Shown in pieces: positions 54,387 to 61,658 of a DNA stretch of 64,000 nucleotides. The stretch is from Longimicrobiales bacterium. GTDB taxonomy: Bacteria; Gemmatimonadota; Gemmatimonadetes; Longimicrobiales; Gaopeijiaceae. The translations under genes were made by a program, and so were the position numbers. Each line of letters starts with the position of its first letter. Within the stretch, counting starts at the first letter, position 1. Where the stretch lies: assembly GCA_951828585.1 (NCBI GenBank), contig OX639991.1, positions 2,326,576 through 2,390,575 on the forward strand. The letters are read 5' to 3'. Under the pieces are notes generated by a model. That model was not told the DNA's origin and did not search any database. It saw only the letters and a list, made by a program, of their open reading frames with translations.

Positions 54387-55565
54387 TTGCCAGGAGTCCG
54401 AAGCATTACGAACACTTCCACGGAGGTCAAGGTTCCCGGTGCCGATCCCGCATGGGACGAACTTCTGGCGAACCACGCGACGGCCAACGCCGGCGGATGC
54501 CGTGTGGTCCGGGGGTGGGTCAGGTCCGGGGTCTCCGAAGAAGACGGGCAAAAGATCGCGGATTGGGCCGACCAGGTCCACACCCGGGACACGGCCGAGG
54601 GGACCGAACTGGTTGCGGTGCGGCGGGACGGACCGCCTCTCCGTGACAACCTCATGCTCCACCTCTTGCTGTTCGTGGCCGCACTGGGGAGCGCGGTGGT
54701 GGCGGGGGGATTCCTCTCCGGCACCGATGTCCTCGATACCCGTTTCACCCGGATCGGCGGGGTCTGGTTGCCGGTTCCGACCGGGTTCGATGTCGGCGAG
54801 ATGGTGGCCGGACTTGCATTCGGTCTCACCTTCATCGGCATCCTGTTCGGACACGAGATGGGACACTACCTGACCGCGCGCCGGCACGGCGTCCCCGTTT
54901 CCCTGCCCTGGTTCATTCCGTTTCCGCCCTACTTCTCCCTGGTGGGCACGCTGGGAGCCTTCATCCGCCTGAAGGGTCCCATGATGCGGCGGTCGGTGCT
55001 CTTCGACATTGGGGTCGCGGGGCCGCTGGCAAGCTTTGCGCTGTCGCTGCCTGTGCTCTTTCTGGGACTCGGCATGTCGGAGGTCATGTGGACGACCGAC
55101 GGAGGACTCTACCCCTTCGTCATACACTTCGCGGGCGAGCCGATCCGGATCGGGAGCAACATTCTGCTGCATTTCGCCGCCGCGAGCGCTGTCCCCGGCT
55201 TCGAGCAGGGCTCGGCCGTTCTCCTGCATCCCCTGGCCTTCGCGGGATGGCTGGGCATCTTCGTCACCGCGCTCAACCTGCTGCCGCTTGGACAGCTGGA
55301 TGGGGGACACATCCTCTACGCGGTCGCCGGAGCCAGGCAGCGCGCCTTCACCATCGCCTTTATCGCGGTGCTCGTTCCGCTTGGCGTGATGTGGTGGGGC
55401 TGGTGGCTGTGGGGGGGGATCGCGTTGGCGGTGAGCCGGGGGAGACTTGCGCATCCCCCTGTGCTCGTGGAGGATATCCCGGTGGGGAAGGGGCGGAGGA
55501 TACTGGGATGGGTGGCCCTCGCGCTATTCGTGCTCAGCTTCTCACCTGCACCGTTGGAGCTGTAA
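54387..55565 (+). CDS. Site-2 protease-like M50 membrane metalloprotease
   Basis: 392 residues if TTG 54387 is the start (GAGAGG upstream); GTG 54273, inside the dispersed element, is the alternative. There is no in-frame ATG near the beginning of homology, so the original start may have been lost when the element inserted. ILFGHEMGHYLTARR carries the zinc HExxH, and NLLPLGQLDGGHILYA the third ligand. About eight membrane helices surround them. Such proteases cut membrane-bound regulators within the bilayer. The N-terminal ~75 residues are soluble. Confidence 0.82.
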   Translation: MPGVRSITNTSTEVKVPGADPAWDELLANHATANAGGCRVVRGWVRSGVSEEDGQKIADWADQVHTRDTAEGTELVAVRRDGPPLRDNLMLHLLLFVAALGSAVVAGGFLSGTDVLDTRFTRIGGVWLPVPTGFDVGEMVAGLAFGLTFIGILFGHEMGHYLTARRHGVPVSLPWFIPFPPYFSLVGTLGAFIRLKGPMMRRSVLFDIGVAGPLASFALSLPVLFLGLGMSEVMWTTDGGLYPFVIHFAGEPIRIGSNILLHFAAASAVPGFEQGSAVLLHPLAFAGWLGIFVTALNLLPLGQLDGGHILYAVAGARQRAFTIAFIAVLVPLGVMWWGWWLWGGIALAVSRGRLAHPPVLVEDIPVGKGRRILGWVALALFVLSFSPAPLEL

Positions 55566-55598
55566 CAGCCCAAATGGACAGAATCAAGGACTGCTAGC

Positions 55599-55949
55599 AT
55601 GGCCAGGCACAACCGGCTGGGCCAGGGCGTGGACCAATACGGGTTCAAATACCGCATCAGCTATCCGCCGGACTGGCTGGACCGGATCCGCGTCACGCGT
55701 CGGCTCCCGTCGGGAAGGCAGTCCACCCGGACGCTCTTCAGAAACCCGGCGAGAAGGCCCCTGGGGGCGGTGAGTGGGCTCATCAGGACCACGATCGAGA
55801 GTGCGGAGCAGGGTCTCGAAGTCGCGGTATCATTGCGCGCGGCCTCCGGACACGTGGATGAGATCGAACTCCGCTGGCGGGACGCCGCCGGTCCTCCTCA
55901 CGAGACCGGCCAGATCAGCTTCAGGCTCACGGGTCTTCCTCCCGCCTGA
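55599..55949 (+). CDS. Small conserved-looking hypothetical protein
   Basis: 116 residues, ATG 55599. It begins MARHNRLGQGVDQYGFKYRI and has YPPDWLDRIRVTRRLPSGR and a C-terminal beta-like stretch (GHVDEIELRWRDAAGPPHE). Basic, without signal or membrane segments. The composition is coding-like and the gene sits in line between the M50 protease and the MlaE-like gene. Function unknown. Confidence 0.6.
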   Translation: MARHNRLGQGVDQYGFKYRISYPPDWLDRIRVTRRLPSGRQSTRTLFRNPARRPLGAVSGLIRTTIESAEQGLEVAVSLRAASGHVDEIELRWRDAAGPPHETGQISFRLTGLPPA

Positions 55950-56086
55950 CGACCCGCTCGCCGGCACGCTCGCCGGCACGCTGCCAGGGCGGTCCGGTGG
56001 CCCGCCGCCGCCGGCCCGGCGCCCCGCCGCTCCGGGTGCTCGCGGCGATCTCCCACAAGCAAACAGCGATTCGATTATTATTTGCA

Positions 56087-56884
56087 ATGGTGCTCTTTCC
56101 TGTCACCGGCCACCTCTCAAGGCCCTTCGCCGCGTCGGGCAGGAGCACCCTCGCGGCACTGGGTTCCGTAGGTCGGGCGTGGGCGCTCTTCGCGGGATCG
56201 TTGCGGGCGATCGGCGAGCTTCGCGTATGGGGCCCGATGCTGCTGCCCCAGATGGCCCGGGTCGGGGTCGCTTCGGTGCCCATCGCCCTCTTTATCGCGA
56301 CCTTCACCGGCATCGTGATGTCGCTGCAGGCGTCCTACACGCTGACCGGCGCGATTCCGCACTACTTCGTCGGCACCCTCGTCGGCAAGACCATGATCAT
56401 GGAACTGGGTCCCGCTCTGACGGGACTGACGCTGGCGGGACGCGTCGGCGCCAACATCTCGGCCGAACTGGGGACCATGCGGGTCACCGAACAGGTGGAC
56501 GCGCTGGAGACGCTGGCGTACAACCCGCTTGCGTATCTGGTCGTCCCCCGGGTGCTGGCCGGGCTCGTCATGTTCCCCTTTGTCGTCCTGCTGGCCATCG
56601 CCATGGGGATCGCGTCCGGGTGGCTTACCGCGCTCGAGCTGCTGGACATGTCATCGGCCGAGTTCATCAAGGGGCTCCGGCTCTTCTTCGCGCCGTGGGA
56701 TGTGTGGTTCGCGGTCATCAAGTCCGTTTCCTTCGGCGCCGTGGTGACCGGGGTCGGCTGCTTCTGCGGACTCCAGACCGAGCAGGGGGCCGAGGGGGTG
56801 GGGAAGAGCGCGACCCGCACCGTGGTCATCTCGAGCATGCTCATCCTCTGCCTGGACGCCTTCTGGGCGGCGACGCTGCTGTGA
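56087..56884 (+). CDS. mlaE: MlaE-type ABC permease of a lipid transport system
   Basis: 265 residues from ATG 56087, chosen for normal MlaE length; an AT-rich tract before it may hold a promoter. About five to six membrane helices. Family marks: TFTGIVMSLQASYTL, FVGTLVGKTMIMELGPALTG, LAGRVGANISAELGTMRVTE QVDALE and NPLAYLVVPRVLAG. Works with an ATPase (next gene, TGA/GTG overlap) and an MCE-domain binding protein to move phospholipid or other lipid between membranes. First gene of the mlaE-F-D unit. Confidence 0.93.
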   Translation: MVLFPVTGHLSRPFAASGRSTLAALGSVGRAWALFAGSLRAIGELRVWGPMLLPQMARVGVASVPIALFIATFTGIVMSLQASYTLTGAIPHYFVGTLVGKTMIMELGPALTGLTLAGRVGANISAELGTMRVTEQVDALETLAYNPLAYLVVPRVLAGLVMFPFVVLLAIAMGIASGWLTALELLDMSSAEFIKGLRLFFAPWDVWFAVIKSVSFGAVVTGVGCFCGLQTEQGAEGVGKSATRTVVISSMLILCLDAFWAATLL

Positions 56885-57651
56885 GCATCCAGCTTGACGA
56901 GTTGCGGAAGTCGTTCGACGGGAAGGAGGTGCTCCGCGGGTTCACGCTGACCGTCGAGGACGGAGAAACCTCGGCCATCGTCGGCCCTTCGGGTTGCGGC
57001 AAGTCGGTGCTGCTGAAGCACTTGGTGGGCCTGTTGCGACCGGACGGTGGAACGGTTTTCGTGGACGGCCAGTCGGTACCCGAGCTGCGCAAGAAGGAGC
57101 TGGTGAGGCTGCGGCGCCGGATCGGATACGTCTTCCAGTTCGCGGCGCTCTTCGACTCCATGACCATCTCGGCCAACATCGCCATGGGGCTCAGGCGGCT
57201 CCCTGGATGGGACCGGAAACGCATCGCATCGCGCGTGGAAGAATGCCTGGCGCTGGTCGACCTGAACGGCCTGGGCGAGCGCTATCCGGCCCAGTTGAGC
57301 GGAGGCCAGCGGAAGCGGGCCGGACTGGCGAGGGCAATCGCGGCTTCCCCCAAGTACCTGCTCTACGACGAACCCACCACCGGGCTGGACCCGGTGACGA
57401 CATCGGTGATCGACCGGCTCATATTGAGAATGCGGGACGAGTTGGGAGTCACGGCTCTGGTGGTCACCCACGACATGACCAGCGCCTTCCGGGTTGCCGA
57501 CAGGATCACCCTTCTCCACGAGGGCAGGGCCCGGTTCACGGGCGCCCCGGCCGAGGTACGAACCGCGGACGACGACGTGCTCAGGGGATTCGTGGACGGG
57601 GATCCCGCACTTTACTATGGAGTCCAGGGAGGACAGGACGATGGAGCGTAG
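56881..57651 (+). CDS. mlaF: MlaF-type ABC ATPase
   Basis: 256 residues from GTG 56881, overlapping the permease stop. Walker A GPSGCGKS, Q-loop RIGYVFQFAALFDSMTI, signature LSGGQRKRAGLARAI, Walker B YLLYDEPTTGLDPVT and switch VVTHDM are all intact. It energises the MlaE-type permease. The end overlaps the start of the MCE-domain gene by 11 bp, so the three proteins are made together. Confidence 0.95.
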   Translation: MSIQLDELRKSFDGKEVLRGFTLTVEDGETSAIVGPSGCGKSVLLKHLVGLLRPDGGTVFVDGQSVPELRKKELVRLRRRIGYVFQFAALFDSMTISANIAMGLRRLPGWDRKRIASRVEECLALVDLNGLGERYPAQLSGGQRKRAGLARAIAASPKYLLYDEPTTGLDPVTTSVIDRLILRMRDELGVTALVVTHDMTSAFRVADRITLLHEGRARFTGAPAEVRTADDDVLRGFVDGDPALYYGVQGGQDDGA

Positions 57652-58627
57652 ACGAGAGATTTGGGTGGGAGCGGTGGTGATGTTCGGGATCGCGGTCGGG
57701 GTGGTCGGGACCATGTGGCTCAAGGGAGGATGGGGGAGCGACCAAGTGGCGCTGCGCACGGCGTCAACCAGCGTGGGCCAGCTCGTGGCCGGGGCGTCGG
57801 TGAAGTTTCGCGGCGTCGCGGTGGGGCGCGTCGAATCGGTGACCGTGGTGCCGACCGGCGAGGCCGTCATGGTCGAAATGACGGTGCGGCCCGACCTGGC
57901 CATCCCGGCCGACGCGGCCGTGGTGGTCGCGCCCGAGTCGTTTTTCGGGGACTGGCAGGCGGAGATCACGACCCGGGAGGAGTACAGCTCGCTGACCTTC
58001 TACGAGCACGCCGAAGACGGTGTCCTCGCCGGAGCCGCGCTGCCCGACTTCTCCCGACTCACGGCCACCGCCGACGAGATCGCCCGTAGGCTGAAGGTGA
58101 TGTCTGACAGGTTCGAGATAGCCTTCACGGAGGAGACCGCGATGAATCTTAGGCACCTGATCGACAACCTCGGGGTGATCAGCGACGATCTCACGACCAT
58201 GATCTCACAACAGGCGGCCCGCTTCGACGAGCTGGCGGTGGGCGTGACCGAGTCCGCCCGGGAATTCACCGCCGCGGCCAGGGTGGCGCGGACGACGATG
58301 GAGAAGATGGACGGGATCCTCACGGATGCGAACGTGGGGACCATGCTGGGCGACGCGGGCGAGAGCATGGCCAACCTCAAGACCCTGACGGGAGACATGA
58401 GGGCCGCCATGACGGAGCTGCGGACCGCCGCGCAGCAGGGCTCGGCCACGATGACCCGGCTCGAAACGCTGCTGGCAAGTGCGGAATCGGGAGAGGGCCT
58501 GCTGGGACGCCTGCTGGGCGATCCGGAGCTGGCGGATGGAGCCACCGCGGCGGTGGCGAACCTGAACCAGCTGCTGGCCGACATCAAGGAGAATCCGACG
58601 CGCTACCTGAGCTTCTCGATCTTCTAG
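57641..58627 (+). CDS. mlaD: MCE-domain (MlaD-like) lipid-binding protein
   Basis: 328 residues from ATG 57641 with GGGAGG upstream. A single N-terminal membrane helix (IWVGAVVMFGIAVGVVGTMW) precedes the MCE domain (VALRTASTSVGQLVAGASVK, FRGVAVGRVESVTVV). The C-terminal two thirds is a long helical region (ADEIARRLKVMSDRFEIAFT and onward), longer than in E. coli MlaD and like Mce/PqiB-style tunnels. It is periplasmic and anchored in the inner membrane. The TAG stop is part of the CTAG that starts dispersed-element copy 4, so the natural C-terminus may have been changed by insertion. Confidence 0.9.
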   Translation: MERRREIWVGAVVMFGIAVGVVGTMWLKGGWGSDQVALRTASTSVGQLVAGASVKFRGVAVGRVESVTVVPTGEAVMVEMTVRPDLAIPADAAVVVAPESFFGDWQAEITTREEYSSLTFYEHAEDGVLAGAALPDFSRLTATADEIARRLKVMSDRFEIAFTEETAMNLRHLIDNLGVISDDLTTMISQQAARFDELAVGVTESAREFTAAARVARTTMEKMDGILTDANVGTMLGDAGESMANLKTLTGDMRAAMTELRTAAQQGSATMTRLETLLASAESGEGLLGRLLGDPELADGATAAVANLNQLLADIKENPTRYLSFSIF

Positions 58628-58877
58628 GCAGCCCGTGGACAAAATCCTCCCGGCATTCGAGCGGCGATGCATCCGTGCTGGCCGCTTCGCTGCACCTACT
58701 CATACTGTAAAGATAACATTACATTATGTCATGTATGCTATACATTATGTCACTCCAAGGCTTCGCTCTGCGTTGCTCCTCGGGCGAATAACGCTGCTAT
58801 TCCCCTCTCGTCGCGCCTTGCCAGCCCGGCGTTTCACCGCTCTCGGTGCTCGGGCGGCTTTATCCACGGACTGCTAG
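58624..58877 (+). repeat. Dispersed MITE-like element, copy 4 (complete, CTAG at both ends)
   Basis: 254 bp bounded by CTAG on both sides (58624-58627 and 58874-58877). Imperfect terminal inverted repeats: CTAGGCAGCCCGTGGACAAA against the complement CTAGCAGTCCGTGGATAAAG. It holds the GAATAAC-GCT-GCTATTC hairpin (one arm base changed) and a 67-bp AT core (58692-58758) between CGCTTCGCT and GGCTTCGCT. The core contains ACATTATGTCA twice. It lies exactly between the mlaD stop and the NUDIX start. Confidence 0.92.
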
Positions 58878-59324
58878 ATGATGAACACCCGGCAATCACC
58901 ACGGATCGAGCGCAGCGCCGGCGGCGTGGTTGTCCGCCCACTGGCCGGCAGCTGGCACGCGCTCCTGATCAAGGACCCCTACGGGAAGTGGTCCCTGCCC
59001 AAGGGGCACATCGAGGGTGGCGAGAGCCTGCGGGAGGCGGCCGTGCGCGAAGTGGAGGAGGAGACCGGGATCAGACCGGAAGCGGTCGGCCCCAAGATCG
59101 ACACCGTGGACTGGGTGTTCCAACAGGGTGACGAGACTGTCCACAAGTACTGTACCTTCTTCCTCATGCGCAGTCGCAACGGCGAAGCGGTGCCCCAGTC
59201 GGAAGAGGGGATCACCGCGTGCATGTGGCTGCCGGTGCGCGACGCCGCGTCCCGGATCAGGTACCCCGACACGCGCGAGGTCGTGCTGCGCGCCGACGAC
59301 AAGATCGCCGAGGCTGGCTGGTGA
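58878..59324 (+). CDS. NUDIX hydrolase
   Basis: 148 residues. GHIEGGESLREAAVREVEEE plus TGI is a complete NUDIX box (Gx5Ex7REUxEExGU), preceded by GGVVVRPLAGSWHALLIKDP. NUDIX enzymes hydrolyse nucleoside diphosphates linked to another group; the substrate here may be a diadenosine or oxidised nucleotide type but cannot be fixed. The ATG follows the element's CTAG directly with no visible ribosome site. Overlaps the permease gene (GTGA). Confidence 0.9.
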   Translation: MMNTRQSPRIERSAGGVVVRPLAGSWHALLIKDPYGKWSLPKGHIEGGESLREAAVREVEEETGIRPEAVGPKIDTVDWVFQQGDETVHKYCTFFLMRSRNGEAVPQSEEGITACMWLPVRDAASRIRYPDTREVVLRADDKIAEAGW

Positions 59325-60559
59325 GCGCCGGGACCGGAGACCGGAACGAAGGCTCCTGGCGCCTTGCCCAGGGGGCGGTGCTGGTGCTGGTTGCCGGCTT
59401 CTTCCTCTACACCCTGCGAGACCTCCTCAATCCCTTCCTCCTCTACTGGGTGGTCATCGCGCTGCTGGTGCCCTTCCGCGGTGTGCGAGGGCACGCGCTG
59501 GTGGTCATGGTCGCGACGCTGCTCGCGGGCGTGTGGGTATTGGACACCGCGGGCTCCCTGCTGGCCCCGTTCTTCCTGGCCTTCGTGCTGGCGTACATCC
59601 TCGACCCCGTCGCGGACCGGGTCTCGGCCCATCGGCGCATCAACCGCACGGCGGCGATCTTCCTGATCCTCGTGCCGGCGCTGGCGGCGGGGGCGGTGGC
59701 GCTGGGGTTCGGCCTGCCGGAAGTCGTGCGGCAGGCGGGTGACCTGATTGCGTATCTGACGGACTGGGTCAGGGAACTGGATTCCGCCGACCTCGGATTC
59801 GACATCCCCTTCGTGGACGAGGCGGCACTGGTGGCCAATCTACAGAATCCGGAGGAGGTCGGCGCATTTCTGGAGGAACGGAAGGCCACGATCGCGCGTA
59901 AGGCCTGGGAGACCTTCCTGGGGCTGGGCCGCGGCGTCGGCGCCCTGTTCACAGTGCTCAGCTACCTCGTTCTTACGCCGGTGCTGATGTTCTACCTGCT
60001 GCGCGACTACGACCGGATCATCGCCCGGGCCGACGATCTCCTGCCGGGGAGGGTTCGGGACGGGGCGCGCGATTTCTTCCGCGAATACGACGACCTCCTC
60101 TCCCGCTACCTGCGCGGACAGGTGGCGACCGCGCTCCTGACCGGTGCGATCACCTGGATCGGCCTCCTCATCGTCGGCTTCCCCTACGCGTTCGTGCTTG
60201 GGGTGACCGTCGCGGTGCTCGGGGTTGTCCCCTACCTGGGGGTGGTCGTTTCGCTGATTCCCGCGGTGATCCTCGCGCTGATCAGCGAGGACATCGGGGT
60301 GTCGCTGCTCAAGGTGGGGATCGTCTATGGCGTGGCGCAGGGGCTGGAGAGCGCCGTGCTCAGCCCGCGCATCGTGGGCGAATCGGTGGGGCTGCATCCG
60401 GTCTGGATCCTGCTGGCGCTCTCGCTGGGCGGCTTCTTCTTCGGCTTCGTGGGGCTGCTGATCGGCGTGCCGCTGGCGGTGGCCGTCAAGCTGCTGCTGG
60501 TGCGAACCCTGGAACGGTACCGGGAATCGACGTTATACAAAGATGGGGCGGCTACGTAG
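59321..60559 (+). CDS. AI-2E-family (PerM-like) membrane permease
   Basis: 412 residues from GTG 59321, overlapping the NUDIX stop. Eight or so membrane helices with the family pattern LAPFFLAFVLAYILDPVADR, LTPVLMFYLLRDYDRI, YLRGQVATALLTGAITWIGL and SPRIVGESVGLHPVWILLAL. The family includes TqsA-like exporters and sodium/proton antiporters; the substrate is unknown. Likely co-expressed with the NUDIX gene. Confidence 0.9.
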   Translation: MSAGTGDRNEGSWRLAQGAVLVLVAGFFLYTLRDLLNPFLLYWVVIALLVPFRGVRGHALVVMVATLLAGVWVLDTAGSLLAPFFLAFVLAYILDPVADRVSAHRRINRTAAIFLILVPALAAGAVALGFGLPEVVRQAGDLIAYLTDWVRELDSADLGFDIPFVDEAALVANLQNPEEVGAFLEERKATIARKAWETFLGLGRGVGALFTVLSYLVLTPVLMFYLLRDYDRIIARADDLLPGRVRDGARDFFREYDDLLSRYLRGQVATALLTGAITWIGLLIVGFPYAFVLGVTVAVLGVVPYLGVVVSLIPAVILALISEDIGVSLLKVGIVYGVAQGLESAVLSPRIVGESVGLHPVWILLALSLGGFFFGFVGLLIGVPLAVAVKLLLVRTLERYRESTLYKDGAAT

Positions 60560-60623
60560 AGGCGGGCCGAGCGACCCCGCGACGGCCGCATCGTACCCAA
60601 TCACGACAACCTGACGAACCCAC

Positions 60624-61589
60624 ATGTCCGACAACCATATCGAGAACCTTGTCATCGTCGGTTCCGGCCCCGCGGGCTGGACCGCGGCCATCTACGGGGC
60701 GCGGGCCAACCTGAACCCCCTCGTCTACGAGGGCGCGGGCAGCCGCACCATGATTCCCGGCGGGCAGCTCATGTTCACTACCGACGTGGAGAACTACCCG
60801 GGCTTCGCCGACGGCATCGGCGGCATCGAGATGATGATGGAGTTCAAGAATCAGGCGCTGCGTTTCGATACGCGCGTCGTGACCGAGGACATCGTTCAGG
60901 TGAACTTCGCACAGCGTCCGTTTGAACTGAAGTCGTCAATGGGAACGGTGGTGGTCGCGCGGACGGTGGTGGTCGCGACCGGCGCCAATGCGCGCTGGCT
61001 GGGGGTGCCGGGGGAGGAGCGGCTGGCGCAGAGTGGGGGCGGGGTGTCGGCTTGCGCCGTGTGCGACGGGGCGTTGCCGTTCTTTCGCGGCCAGGTGCTC
61101 GCGGTGGTGGGCGGCGGTGACAGCGCGATGGAAGAGGCGCTCTACCTGACCAAGTTCGCCAGCGAGGTGCTGCTGATTCACCGGCGCGACAAGCTCAGGG
61201 CGTCGCAGATTATGCAGGAGCGGGCGCTGGCCAGCGAGAAGATGACGTTTCTGTGGAACACCGTAGTGGAAGAGGTGCTGGGGGACGATGTGATTACCGG
61301 GTTGCGGTTGCGTGATACGGTGACGGGAGAGGGAAGGGAGGTGGCGGTGGGGGGGATGTTCGTCGCGATCGGGCACGATCCGAACACGGCGTTCCTGCGC
61401 GGGCAGATCGACCTGAAAGAGAACGGGTACGTGCGGCTGCCGAAGCCGTGGCGCACGGAGACGAACGTGCCGGGCGTGTTCGCGGCGGGGGATGTGATGG
61501 ACGACTACTACCGGCAGGCGGTGTCGGCGGCGGGGACGGGGTGCATGGCGGCGCTGGAGGCGGAGAGGTTCCTGGCGCACGGGGGTTAG
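60624..61589 (+). CDS. trxB: Thioredoxin reductase
   Basis: 321 residues. GSGPAGWTAAIYGARANL binds FAD, SACAVCDGALPFF carries the redox CxxC, VVGGGDSAMEEALYL binds NADPH, and PGVFAAGDVMDDYYRQAVSA is the C-terminal FAD segment. Reduces thioredoxin with NADPH in the cytoplasm. Standard length, with all motifs. Preceded by 64 bp after the permease gene. Confidence 0.96.
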   Translation: MSDNHIENLVIVGSGPAGWTAAIYGARANLNPLVYEGAGSRTMIPGGQLMFTTDVENYPGFADGIGGIEMMMEFKNQALRFDTRVVTEDIVQVNFAQRPFELKSSMGTVVVARTVVVATGANARWLGVPGEERLAQSGGGVSACAVCDGALPFFRGQVLAVVGGGDSAMEEALYLTKFASEVLLIHRRDKLRASQIMQERALASEKMTFLWNTVVEEVLGDDVITGLRLRDTVTGEGREVAVGGMFVAIGHDPNTAFLRGQIDLKENGYVRLPKPWRTETNVPGVFAAGDVMDDYYRQAVSAAGTGCMAALEAERFLAHGG

Positions 61590-61658
61590 GGGGAAGCGTT
61601 GTCGGCCACTTTTGGGGGATTGTGGCGGACAAATGGGCCAGAGACGGCTCCGGGGGGC

